64,000 nucleotides of DNA from NCBI GenBank assembly GCA_009780415.1, contig WRAC01000005.1, positions 1-64,000 on the forward strand, read 5' to 3'. This DNA comes from Defluviitaleaceae bacterium. Lineage in GTDB: Bacteria; Bacillota; Clostridia; Lachnospirales; WRAX01. The notes under the pieces are model-generated. The model was not told where the DNA came from. It made no database searches and saw nothing but the letters and a program-made list of their open reading frames with translations. A program made the translations under genes and the position numbers. Numbering within the stretch: position 1 is the first letter of the stretch; every line of letters begins with the position of its first letter. Below, one piece after another: positions 53,593 to 62,603 of the stretch.

Positions 53593-54664
53593 CATGCTTG
53601 AACCTATCCTCCATAGAGAGAAACAGGTTTACCAAATGCGGGTCGAATTGCGTCCCGCGCCCTTCTTTTATTATTTCAACGGCCTTTTCGTGGGAATAGG
53701 CGGCCTTGTATACCCGCTGCGAGATCAGGGCGTCGTATACGTCTACAATAGCCAGGAGACGCGCCGGCAGCGGGATATCCGTACCGGATAAGCCGTTGGG
53801 ATAGCCTTTGCCGTCCCAGCGCTCGTGATGCCCCTCGGCTAAAACCTTGGCGTAGTTCAGGAAGGCCTGCTCGCTTGTTTTTGACTGTATTTTATTTATA
53901 ACCTGCCCCCCGAAGGCGGCGTGTTTCTTCATCAGCTCAAACTCTTGCTGGCTCAGGCGTTCGGTTTTTGTCAATATATTGTCGCTTATGCTTATTTTAC
54001 CTACATCGTGGAGCTGTGCGGACAGGACGAGCAAATCGACATCCCATGCGGATGTTTCCTCGCTGTACAGGCCGCTTTCAATCAATCCGTCAACCAGCAG
54101 CCTCATATACTTCTGCGTACGGTCTATATGCCCGCCGGTTTCGTTGTCGCGCCATTCAACCAGCTCCGCCATCGTTTCAAGCACCGCGTTTTGCAGCTCT
54201 AAAACGGATTGCGTTTTCTTTGTCACCATTTCCTCAAGGTTGTTGTTCAGATCCAGCAGTTCCTTGCGCTGTTCGTCCACCAGCAGGTGCGCTTCGATAC
54301 GCTTCAGCAGCAGCGGCGGGGAATAGGGCTTGTAGATATAGTCCACCGCGCCCAGTGAAAACCCCTCAAGCTCGCTTCCAAGGTCGGATTTCGCCGTGAC
54401 AAACACCACCGGGATATGGTTAAAATCCGGGAGGCTCTTGATTATTTTCATTACGTCATAGCCGCTCATAACCGGCATCTCAACATCCAGCAAAATCATG
54501 TCCGGCGTAATTTTCTGCATCAAAAGAAGCAGCTTCTCGCCCGATGGCACGGTAAACACATCATATATATGAGACAGGACGTTTCTGCCGATGTTCAGGT
54601 TGGTTATCTGGTCGTCAACCAAAACTATTTTTTTTCTTGCCGTTGCGGTACCTACAGCGTTCAT
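53588..54664 (-). CDS. Response regulator with HD-GYP c-di-GMP phosphodiesterase domain
   Basis: It has 358 residues. A REC domain (LVDDQIT; Asp in LLDVEMPVMSG near 57; YKPYSPP) is joined by a coiled helix (residues 130-170) to an HD-GYP domain with HDVGKIS near 218 and HHERWDGKGYPNGLSG near 278. It degrades c-di-GMP. The ATG overlaps the kinase stop (ATGA). It is regulated by the kinase immediately upstream. Its stop codon is inside repeat copy d. Confidence 0.94.
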   Translation of the reverse strand: MNAVGTATARKKIVLVDDQITNLNIGRNVLSHIYDVFTVPSGEKLLLLMQKITPDMILLDVEMPVMSGYDVMKIIKSLPDFNHIPVVFVTAKSDLGSELEGFSLGAVDYIYKPYSPPLLLKRIEAHLLVDEQRKELLDLNNNLEEMVTKKTQSVLELQNAVLETMAELVEWRDNETGGHIDRTQKYMRLLVDGLIESGLYSEETSAWDVDLLVLSAQLHDVGKISISDNILTKTERLSQQEFELMKKHAAFGGQVINKIQSKTSEQAFLNYAKVLAEGHHERWDGKGYPNGLSGTDIPLPARLLAIVDVYDALISQRVYKAAYSHEKAVEIIKEGRGTQFDPHLVNLFLSMEDRFKHV

Positions 54665-57663
54665 GCGCTAAGCGTTCCTTTCAAATCATCTATTAATCTG
54701 CCGGCGTTGTCAAAATCAAACCGCTCGAAAGCGCTCACCATATCCGCCACCATACGGTTAATGTCCCCGCCAAAATCCGTTTTTATCAGCGGGTCCAGCG
54801 TTTCCAGAGCCAGAGCGCTGTCAAAGAACTCGCAGGCCATCTCCAGCGCGGACATGCTGGCGGAAAGCGCGCCCGTACCGTCCGCCCTGCGTTTGTGCGT
54901 ATCGGCGTTGTTGAAAACCGCCATTACCCTTTCAACAAAGTGCGTAAGCGCACCCGCGAAGGAACGGTGCAGCTCGGCGCAGGCTTCGCCTTCGCCGTCA
55001 TTTGCCAGGATTTCCAGCTTATACGCGATTTCGCCAAGCCCATATGCCCCTATGTTGTTCAGCACGCCCTTTATGCCATGTATCCCGACGGCGTAGAGCT
55101 TTAGGTCCGTGGCAAGGGTGTTATTTATTTCCTCGATATTTTCCGGCAAAAGCCGCACGGCTACTTTGACAATACGTTCGTAGGTCTCCTTGGAGCCGTT
55201 TACCATAAGAAGCGCCTTGTCAACCGAAAGCTCGGGGATATCCGTCAGCGCCGCCGCCATACCCTCAGCGGAGGCGCTGTGCCTGACTTCCGCCGGCTTG
55301 CGGCGTTTCGCGCGCGGAATCCATCTGTCCAGAATAGCGCCCAGCTTCACCGTTTCTATGGGTTTCGCAAGGTAATCGTTCATGCCTTCGTCAATAAACC
55401 GCTCCCGCCCGCCCGCCGCGGCGTTTGCGGTTAGGGCTATGATGGGAAGCTTTTCGTAGTATTCCCCGGTGTTGGCCCGGATAAGCTTCGTAGCCTCGAT
55501 ACCGTCCATTTCCGGCATCATGTGGTCCATAAACACCATGTCGAATTGTGTTGTGGAGATAAGCCCCACGGCGTCGGGGCCGTGCTGGCACAGCGTTACC
55601 TGCATTTCGTAGGGCGACAGCAGGCCCTCCATAACCTCAAGGTTGGCCTTGACATCGTCAACTATCAGGATCTTCGCCTCAGGGGCGGTAAAATCCGCTT
55701 CCATCACGTACGAAATGCCGTCCTGGATATTATTGAGCACATTCGAGATGGTCAGCGTATGGGCCGGCATTATAAGCATACGCGCGTCCTGCGCCGCCAT
55801 TGTTTCCGTGATATCGGTCAGAAGCGTCAGGTTTGGCGGATTTTCTATATTTTTTATTATCGGCGCGATACGTTCGTAAACAAAGGACGGTGTAAATATA
55901 TGCGGATACTTCGAAAGATTTTCTATAAGCTGCGAAATATTATCCGCGCATTTGTATTCGACGCCTAAATCCTCAAAGCTTCTGACGACGGATTCGCGGT
56001 AGACGCGGCGCGTTTCGTAGAACAGAACCTTTGTCGGGTTTATTACCTCGGCGAAGGGCTTGTGTTCCTTTATCTTTTGCGGCAGGGTCATGGTAAACGC
56101 GCTGCCCTTGCCGTATGTACTCTTAACCGTGATATCGCCGCCCATCGCGACGCACAGGCTACGCGTTATAACAAGGCCCAGGCCGGTACCCTCGATGTCC
56201 CTGTTCCTGTTCACGTCAAGCTGCACGAAATCCTGAAAGAGCTTGCCAAGATCCTCTTCCCTTATACCAATGCCGGTGTCCTCAATCACCGCGGTCAGCA
56301 AGACGCTGTTCCCCTCCGCTTCGCCCGTGATATCCAGCGATATATGGCCTTCCTGCGTATATTTGACCGCGTTAGCCAAAAGGTTGAGGAGTATCTGCCG
56401 GATACGCACCTCGTCGCCCCACAGTACGCCGGGCAGACGGCTGTCGATGTTTGTCGTAAACAGGACGGGCTTTTCGGTCAGGCGCATACGCATGATGTTC
56501 GCGACGTCGTTTATAAGAGCGGATAGCTCATATTCGCCTTCCATTATTTCGTAGCCGCCTGATTCCAATTTGGAAAAGTCCAGAACATCGTTGATTATAG
56601 AAAGCAAATTAACGCTGGCGCTTTTTATGCCTATGGCTTTTTCGTAAAGATCGCGGGAGATATCCTTGCGCAGGATCAACTCGCTCATGCCCATTATAGC
56701 GTTCATGGGCGTGCGTATTTCATGGCTCATTTTCGCAAGGAAGTCGCTCTTTGCCTTGTCCGCCGCCTCAGCCAGATTCCTGGCCTCAACCAGCGGCGTT
56801 ATGTCTACCCATTCGAAAAACCGCGCCGCCGTATGTTTCCCCACCAAAGAGGAGCGCATCATCAGCCAGCTCATTTCATCGTCCATCGGCACGTGGAAAT
56901 TTTTCTCCACATAGCCGTCCTCCGGTGAAAGCTGCCGAACCGCGTCCTTCAGCTCCTGAAACTTAAACAAATCCGGCAGAGGACGGCCTAAAATCTGACT
57001 TTCATCTTCAAGCCCCAGTGATTCGATCATAGCCGCGCTCATATGCGACACTTCGCCCTTGTCGTTGGTTATGGCAAGGAAAGTAGGGATTTTAGCCATA
57101 ATCATATCGCAGGTCAGGCTGCCCTCGTGGTATTTTTCACTTTTTGCCACTAATCTGATACCAACGGAAACAAAAACCAGGCTAAGAAATACAAAGGCTA
57201 TAATATTACCGGCATAATCCCGGAAACCATAACCTTCGCCAAGCATGGGGAAGCCTAATATCACAACAAACGTAAATACAATGATATTGGAAAAGCCTAT
57301 GTACATCGCAAGGGTCTTGAGGTCCAAATGAACCAGGCAAAAGCCTACCAGGCCGATTTGGAACAGGAAGTACGAGTGATCCCCGCCGCCTGCGGCGCAC
57401 ATTATTGAGTGGATAAGCGAAAGCACGACGGAGGTCATCACAGTGCCTATCCTGCCGCTAAAACGCTTACTGATTGCATAGGGCAAAACAGCTGCGACCA
57501 TAGCCGCCCCCCCGACGGCCCTGGGGATAAGAAGATGGCTGTATGTATCTATCGCAAGGCTTAACGTTATAGTTACGGCAACATACAAAACAAGGAGCAT
57601 ACTGGCTATGCGCCTTGTTTTATCCTGTACGGACATCTCCGCAAAACCGCCGAATCCTCGCAT
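54661..57663 (-). CDS. Membrane hybrid sensor histidine kinase with receiver and Hpt domains
   Basis: It has 1000 residues. Several N-terminal membrane helices (about 20-190, with LVLYVAVTITLSLAID, IVFTFVVILGF) form an integral sensor, then PAS (195-300), HisKA with KMSHEIRTPMN near 315, HATPase with LLNLLANAVKYT near 418 and GTGLGLVITRSL, a degenerate receiver-like region (535-665), a full receiver with FMDHMMPEMDG near 711, and an Hpt with HGIKGVLNNIG near 863. No soluble sensor binding domain is seen. It is paired with the HD-GYP regulator by a 4-base overlap. A promoter lies at 57704. Confidence 0.92.
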   Translation of the reverse strand: MRGFGGFAEMSVQDKTRRIASMLLVLYVAVTITLSLAIDTYSHLLIPRAVGGAAMVAAVLPYAISKRFSGRIGTVMTSVVLSLIHSIMCAAGGGDHSYFLFQIGLVGFCLVHLDLKTLAMYIGFSNIIVFTFVVILGFPMLGEGYGFRDYAGNIIAFVFLSLVFVSVGIRLVAKSEKYHEGSLTCDMIMAKIPTFLAITNDKGEVSHMSAAMIESLGLEDESQILGRPLPDLFKFQELKDAVRQLSPEDGYVEKNFHVPMDDEMSWLMMRSSLVGKHTAARFFEWVDITPLVEARNLAEAADKAKSDFLAKMSHEIRTPMNAIMGMSELILRKDISRDLYEKAIGIKSASVNLLSIINDVLDFSKLESGGYEIMEGEYELSALINDVANIMRMRLTEKPVLFTTNIDSRLPGVLWGDEVRIRQILLNLLANAVKYTQEGHISLDITGEAEGNSVLLTAVIEDTGIGIREEDLGKLFQDFVQLDVNRNRDIEGTGLGLVITRSLCVAMGGDITVKSTYGKGSAFTMTLPQKIKEHKPFAEVINPTKVLFYETRRVYRESVVRSFEDLGVEYKCADNISQLIENLSKYPHIFTPSFVYERIAPIIKNIENPPNLTLLTDITETMAAQDARMLIMPAHTLTISNVLNNIQDGISYVMEADFTAPEAKILIVDDVKANLEVMEGLLSPYEMQVTLCQHGPDAVGLISTTQFDMVFMDHMMPEMDGIEATKLIRANTGEYYEKLPIIALTANAAAGGRERFIDEGMNDYLAKPIETVKLGAILDRWIPRAKRRKPAEVRHSASAEGMAAALTDIPELSVDKALLMVNGSKETYERIVKVAVRLLPENIEEINNTLATDLKLYAVGIHGIKGVLNNIGAYGLGEIAYKLEILANDGEGEACAELHRSFAGALTHFVERVMAVFNNADTHKRRADGTGALSASMSALEMACEFFDSALALETLDPLIKTDFGGDINRMVADMVSAFERFDFDNAGRLIDDLKGTLSA

Positions 57664-57703
57664 AAAATATCACCGTTTTTATTCATCGGAAAATTGCATA
57701 GTA

Positions 57704-57732
57704 ATTATACCACAGCGGAGCATTCCGCGCAA
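57704..57732 (-). promoter_or_regulatory. Promoter of the hybrid kinase-HD-GYP operon
   Basis: On the minus strand TTGCGC (57727-57732), 17 bases and TATAAT (57704-57709), with TGG before the -10 (extended type). Confidence 0.75.
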
Positions 57733-57741
57733 TATCTTATG

Positions 57742-59187
57742 TCAGAGGAATTTTTCGACTAAATTAAGCAAAGATGGACAGACTCCCAGCAGCTTGCAAA
57801 TGCCAAGGGCGTCGTTCGGCACGGAATCCGCCGGCTGCGCCTTGATCAGCCTGTAATCCATCAGCCCCGGTATCATTTCCGGCGATAAACGTTTTTTATC
57901 GGATTCCAGCGCGGCCAGGAGTTCTTTTTTCAATCCCGCCGCCATGTAGCAATTATATTCTTCTTTAGCCACATTGTCATAATGGGTGGAAAGGATGGAT
58001 ATGGATGACAGCCCGTTTAAACACGCGGCCAGCCCCGCCGCTATGGCGCGGCCCTCGCGGGGGTTCGTGCCCCTTGCCGGTTCGTCCAGGATGATGAGGG
58101 AGAAGCCGTTCAAAGCGCGTTCAAGCAAGGCGTTAACATTGGACATTTCCGCGCCGAAGCTGGACAGGCCGGAGTAGACGCTCTGCTCATCGTCAAAGAT
58201 AAAGTCGATATTGTCAAATAAAGGCAGCCCGGCTTCGGCGGCAAACACCAAAAAACCGCATTGGAACAGGTAGCAGTTAAGCGCAACGGTTTTGAGCGCG
58301 ACGCTCTTGCCCCCCATGTTCGCGCCGGTTAAAACAGCCGTTCCGGGCGCGAGGCTCAAGCTTACGGGTGTAACGCGCCCGCCGCGTTCTTTCAGGGCGG
58401 CGTCCGCTTCCGGGCTGTAAACGTCTTTCAGCATTATTGTATTTTCGGTAATCGACGCTTTTACGCAGCCGTATTCACGTGCCAGAGAAGCCTTTGCCAA
58501 GGTCAGATCCAGCCTTGCCAGGGCATCGATATTCACGTCGAAATCCATTTTGTGCGTTGCAAGCCTAAACGTAAGCGCGGTACGCACCGCCAGCTCCTCT
58601 TCCTCCTCCTCAGCCACAATTTTCAGGCGTTCGCGCTCCAGCTCTTTTAGGGTTTCCGCGTTATTCACGGCGTTTAACCCGGCATCGATTATCAGTTTTT
58701 TCTCACGTATTATACGAAGCTTTTCCGAATATTTTTCATTGACATAAAAACTACGCAGGCGCGTCCTTTCCGGGTCCAGTACCAGCAGCGCGTCCTCCAT
58801 GGGAGCAATCCCTATGCCTGTAAGCCCGGCGGATCCGTTAAAGCGCGCGTACGCCTCCGCCAACTCGCTAAGGGCAAGCAGAAAGGATTTAACCTCAAAC
58901 AGCTCCACCTCACCCAGCGCTTTGCCTTCTTCACCGGTCAGCTTTTTTACCGAACCCCTGATATCGCGGAATTTCGGTAATATTCTGGTGAAGGCTGAAT
59001 TATCCGCGCCGGAAAAAGCCGCGCGCTCCACATTTTCCAATTCTATCGCAAGTGCGCCCGCCTGAGCCTTTAAAAACGGCGCAATATGCCTTGCCGCGTC
59101 CCTTCCGTATGGCGTGACGGGGGTAAGCTTATTCAGCGCGTACGCCGCTCCAACCGTGCGCAGTTGTTTATCCGTAAACCGTTTCAT
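57742..59187 (-). CDS. MutS-like ATPase, possible KamC reactivase subunit
   Basis: It has 481 residues from the ATG at 59187 (GAGGA before it); a further 25 codons are open upstream but have no support. A helical N-terminal part is followed by a MutS-type ATPase: VLTGANMGGKSVALKT near 289, DEQSVYSGLSSFGAEMSN, LIILDEPARGTNPREG near 363. There is no mismatch-recognition domain. This layout fits KamC, the ATPase subunit that reactivates lysine 5,6-aminomutase, and the preceding gene fits its partner KamB. The mutase genes kamD/kamE are not in the window. It could also be an unrelated MutS-like protein. Confidence 0.68.
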   Translation of the reverse strand: MKRFTDKQLRTVGAAYALNKLTPVTPYGRDAARHIAPFLKAQAGALAIELENVERAAFSGADNSAFTRILPKFRDIRGSVKKLTGEEGKALGEVELFEVKSFLLALSELAEAYARFNGSAGLTGIGIAPMEDALLVLDPERTRLRSFYVNEKYSEKLRIIREKKLIIDAGLNAVNNAETLKELERERLKIVAEEEEEELAVRTALTFRLATHKMDFDVNIDALARLDLTLAKASLAREYGCVKASITENTIMLKDVYSPEADAALKERGGRVTPVSLSLAPGTAVLTGANMGGKSVALKTVALNCYLFQCGFLVFAAEAGLPLFDNIDFIFDDEQSVYSGLSSFGAEMSNVNALLERALNGFSLIILDEPARGTNPREGRAIAAGLAACLNGLSSISILSTHYDNVAKEEYNCYMAAGLKKELLAALESDKKRLSPEMIPGLMDYRLIKAQPADSVPNDALGICKLLGVCPSLLNLVEKFL

Positions 59188-60073
59188 GTTCCTCCACATC
59201 AAAGACAGGGACAGATACCCTGTCACGAACCGCCGCGAGAAACTCAGCCCGGTCAAAGGCATAGCCGAGACCGGGGGCGGTTGGGTTGAGGGCCGCCGCG
59301 ATTAAATCAGCCGGCTTGTTAACATAAATCTTTCCGCCCCTGTGCAGAAATCTGTCCAGAACGGCGGATTTTACGAAGATTTTTGACATATCGGCTGCAA
59401 TTACCGCCGTTATTTTAATATCGGCGCAGTCTGTGATTTCCCCAAGGATTTCGTCCGTCAGCGCGCCGCTTATCCGACGTATAACCGCGTCTTCTCTGCA
59501 TTCCGCCTCCAGCGGCAGATTCATTAAACGGCAGATATGCGCGCATTCGGCGGCTACCGCGTTTATATCGCGGTTAAGCGCGGCCCCGGCGCATAAAATG
59601 ACCCCTCCGGAAGCTTGGGCGAATGTGCGCCTGTCGCCTGAGCCGTCAACCAAAATTTGGCCCGCTCCGATTTCCGCGCGCATGTAGCGGCATAGTTCAC
59701 CCAGCTGGCTGTTGACGGACGGCCCGGCAAGGCTTACGCGCCCGTCGGACAGGGCTTCCGCTACGATAACCTCGCCCAAAGGCGTGGAGATGCCCGTCGT
59801 ATGGACGATGCGCCTGGTGAAATCGCAATCCCTCAGTACCCCGGCGGCTGTTGCGGCGTACATCCCTTTGTATATGCGGATTTCGGGAAAAACGCCGCCC
59901 TGCCCGACGGATGTAACGGCTAACGGGGGCAGGGCTTGGGCATTGCTTTTGGTATATCGTTTATATGCGTGGATCAAATGCTTTAAAACAGTGGTTTTAC
60001 CGGCCGATTTCGACAATCCGACCAGCGAAACGACCGGATACGGACGGCAAAGGCTGAACAAATCATTTTGCAT
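59168..60073 (-). CDS. P-loop protein, possible KamB reactivase subunit
   Basis: It has 301 residues. A P-loop GLSKSAGKTT is at residues 19-28, then VGQGGVFPEIRIYKG and GQILVDGSGDRRTFAQAS, a Walker-B-like stretch. It overlaps the MutS-like gene by 20 bases and hbd by 11, so it is tightly co-translated with both. The pairing with a MutS-like ATPase is that of KamB-KamC. I recognise no other family. The function is inferred from context. Confidence 0.62.
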   Translation of the reverse strand: MQNDLFSLCRPYPVVSLVGLSKSAGKTTVLKHLIHAYKRYTKSNAQALPPLAVTSVGQGGVFPEIRIYKGMYAATAAGVLRDCDFTRRIVHTTGISTPLGEVIVAEALSDGRVSLAGPSVNSQLGELCRYMRAEIGAGQILVDGSGDRRTFAQASGGVILCAGAALNRDINAVAAECAHICRLMNLPLEAECREDAVIRRISGALTDEILGEITDCADIKITAVIAADMSKIFVKSAVLDRFLHRGGKIYVNKPADLIAAALNPTAPGLGYAFDRAEFLAAVRDRVSVPVFDVEEHETVYG

Positions 60074-60908
60074 AGCTGAAAAAGCCTTCTCCGGTCTTTT
60101 TACCCAGCCTGCCCGCCCTTACCATTTTGCGGAGCAGCGTGCTGGCGCGGTATTTGGTGTCCCCGGTTTCCGTAAGCAAGGTGTCCATAATAAACAGCAC
60201 AACGTCGTTGCCGATGAGGTCGGACAGCGCCAGCGGCCCGATGGGATGGTTCGCGCCCAGCGTCATCGCCTTGTCGATGTCCGCGGCGGAGGCCACGCCC
60301 TGCTCCAGCACGCAAATGGCCTCGTTAATCATCGGCACAAGAATCTTGTTCACGACAAAACCCGGCGCTTCCTTTACCTCGACAGGCTCCTTGCCGATTT
60401 CCCTCGAAAGTTCAACAACCCTTTCAAATGTCTCGTCGGATGTCAGGAACCCGCGGATAACCTCGACAAGCTTCATAACAGCCGCCGGGTTGAAGAAATG
60501 CATACCGATAACCTTGTCCGGGCGGCTTACGGCCTGAGCAAGCTCGGTTATCGAAATGGACGATGTATTCGACGCGAGAATGGTGTCAGGCTTACAAATC
60601 TTATCAAGTTTGCCGAACAGTTCTTTTTTAATAGCCGGGTTTTCAATTACAGCCTCAACAGCTAAATCACAATCCGCCGCAGACGATAAATCGGCTGTAC
60701 CGCTTATACGCCCCATAATTTCGCTTTTTTTACCCGCTTCAATCTTGCCTTTTTCAACCAGCTTTGAAAGGCCCTTGTCCAGCCCCGCGACGCCCTTTGC
60801 CGCTATCTCATCCGAAATATCATATAAAACCGCCGTATGCCCGGACTGGGCGAAAACCTGCGCGATGCCCGCGCCCATGGTTCCCGCGCCCGCTATGAAT
60901 ACCCTCAT
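60063..60908 (-). CDS. hbd: 3-Hydroxybutyryl-CoA dehydrogenase
   Basis: It reduces acetoacetyl-CoA to (S)-3-hydroxybutyryl-CoA. It has 281 residues from the ATG at 60908, 8 bases after GAGGGG; a frame extension of 30 codons upstream is not supported. The NAD loop GAGTMGAGIA is at residues 7-16; the catalytic His is in IGMHFFNPAAVMKLVEVI; GFVVNKILVPMINEA and GPLALSDLIGNDV follow. It overlaps the KamB-like gene by 11 bases and follows thlA. Confidence 0.96.
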   Translation of the reverse strand: MRVFIAGAGTMGAGIAQVFAQSGHTAVLYDISDEIAAKGVAGLDKGLSKLVEKGKIEAGKKSEIMGRISGTADLSSAADCDLAVEAVIENPAIKKELFGKLDKICKPDTILASNTSSISITELAQAVSRPDKVIGMHFFNPAAVMKLVEVIRGFLTSDETFERVVELSREIGKEPVEVKEAPGFVVNKILVPMINEAICVLEQGVASAADIDKAMTLGANHPIGPLALSDLIGNDVVLFIMDTLLTETGDTKYRASTLLRKMVRAGRLGKKTGEGFFSYAK

Positions 60909-60946
60909 GTCTACACCCCTCTCTTTTACTTTTTGCTTATTACCTT

Positions 60947-62128
60947 TTAACTTTCCCTCTCCACCGCCACGGCTATACCCATACCGCCGCCGATGCACAG
61001 TGCGGCCAGCCCCTTCCGTACGCCGCGCTTTTCCATTTCGTATAAAAGCGTTACGAGGATCCGCGCGCCGCTGGCTCCGATGGGGTGGCCCAGAGCGATT
61101 GCGCCGCCGTTTACGTTTACTATGTCCATGTTTAATTTAAGCTCTTTCGCGACGGAAAGCGACTGCGCCGCGAATGCTTCGTTGGTCTCAATCAGCTCAA
61201 CCTCGTCCATGCTCCAGTTTGCCGCCGCGAGGGCGTTCTTGACGGCTTGGACGGGGCCGATTCCCATAATTGCGGGGTCCACGCCGGCTTGTCCCATGGC
61301 TTTTATCACCGCCAGCGGTTTAAGACCGCGCTTTTCGACTGCGGCTTCGGAAGCGAGCATCAGAGCCGCCGCGCCGTCGTTGATGCCGGAGGAATTGCCC
61401 GCCGTAACCGTGCCGCCCTCTTTAAAGGCGGGGCGCAGCCGGGCGATCTTTTCGATGTTGGTATCGGGGCGCGGGAATTCGTCGGTTTTGAATTGGACGG
61501 TTTCCTTATTTACCGTAATCTCCACCGGTACGATCTCGTCGTTAAAACGCCCGGATGTAACGGCGTCGGCTGTTTTGCGCTGGCTTTCCACCGCGTATAT
61601 GTCCTGCTCAAGGCGGGAAATGCCGTATTTTTCCGCAAGGTTTTCCGCCGTAATGCCCATATGGATGTGATTCATGGCGCAGAGCAAGCCGTCGTTGATC
61701 ATTGTGTCAACAACCGCGCCGTTGAAAAGCTTGTAGCCGAAACGCGCGTCCAACAGGGCGTAAGGCGCTTTGCTCATGCTTTCCATGCCGCCGGCGGCCA
61801 CGATGTCATTGTCACCGGCTATAATGCTCTGCCGCCCCAGGGTAAGCGACTTTAAGCCCGACCCGCACAGCATGTTGACCACCGTTGCGCATACGTTTTC
61901 GCCAATCCCGGCTTGAAGGGCGGCCTGTCTTGCCACGTTCTGCCCGAACCCGGCGGTCAGCACCGCGCCCATTATAACTTCGTCCACGTCGGCGGGGGTA
62001 AGCCCCGCGCGTTTTACGGCTTCTGCTATTGCCACGGCTCCCAGCTTCGGCGCCGGGACGTTCATCAGCGCTCCGCCCATTGACCCGATTGCGGTTCTTG
62101 CCGCTCCCACAATATACACCTTGCTCAT
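60947..62128 (-). CDS. thlA: Acetyl-CoA C-acetyltransferase (thiolase)
   Basis: It condenses two acetyl-CoA to acetoacetyl-CoA. It has 393 residues. The nucleophile Cys is in NMLCGSGLKSL near residue 88; ETNEAFAAQSL, GGAIALGHPIGASGARI and the second Cys in ALCIGGGMGIA complete the active site. It begins 10 bases after the MaoC gene and lies 38 bases before hbd. Confidence 0.97.
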   Translation of the reverse strand: MSKVYIVGAARTAIGSMGGALMNVPAPKLGAVAIAEAVKRAGLTPADVDEVIMGAVLTAGFGQNVARQAALQAGIGENVCATVVNMLCGSGLKSLTLGRQSIIAGDNDIVAAGGMESMSKAPYALLDARFGYKLFNGAVVDTMINDGLLCAMNHIHMGITAENLAEKYGISRLEQDIYAVESQRKTADAVTSGRFNDEIVPVEITVNKETVQFKTDEFPRPDTNIEKIARLRPAFKEGGTVTAGNSSGINDGAAALMLASEAAVEKRGLKPLAVIKAMGQAGVDPAIMGIGPVQAVKNALAAANWSMDEVELIETNEAFAAQSLSVAKELKLNMDIVNVNGGAIALGHPIGASGARILVTLLYEMEKRGVRKGLAALCIGGGMGIAVAVERES

Positions 62129-62138
62129 TTAAAGGCTC

Positions 62139-62561
62139 CTATTCAACTTTTACTCTTGGCGGGCTGATGATTCCTTCCCCTTCAAGGACTGTAACGCCGT
62201 CTTGATTTACGCAGGCGGCTTTGATTTTAATTTTCGACTTTTCAAGCTTTTCCGCAATCTCGACAACGGCGGTAATAGTATCCCCAAATTTAACCGGAGC
62301 CATAAAATTAAGCTGCTGGGAAATCCAGATAGTGCCGTGGCCCGGCATAATATTGCCGAGCACGCCCGACACAAGTCCCGCCGATATCAGCCCGTGGGCT
62401 ATCCTTGTTTTGAAGAATGTGTTCTTCGCGTATTCCTCACTGAGGTGAGCCGGGTTTATGTCGCCCGAAATCCCCGCGAAAAGGTATACGTCCGTCTCCG
62501 TGACGGTCTTGCTGAAAGATGCCTTTTGGCCTACAGACAGTTCGTCGTACAGATAATTCAT
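62139..62561 (-). CDS. MaoC-family (R)-specific enoyl-CoA hydratase-like protein
   Basis: It is a 140-residue hot-dog protein. The hydratase motif YLFAGISGDINPAHLSEEYA holds the Asp-His pair near residue 35-41, and FKTRIAHGLISAGLVSG follows. In this operon it may interconvert 3-hydroxybutyryl-CoA and crotonyl-CoA. MaoC enzymes normally act on the R form, while Hbd makes the S form, so it may serve another branch; no crotonase (crt) is visible. Confidence 0.88.
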   Translation of the reverse strand: MNYLYDELSVGQKASFSKTVTETDVYLFAGISGDINPAHLSEEYAKNTFFKTRIAHGLISAGLVSGVLGNIMPGHGTIWISQQLNFMAPVKFGDTITAVVEIAEKLEKSKIKIKAACVNQDGVTVLEGEGIISPPRVKVE

Positions 62562-62603
62562 GATAACCCTCCTTATACTCAGCCAACTTCTAAAAAATGT
62601 TTA

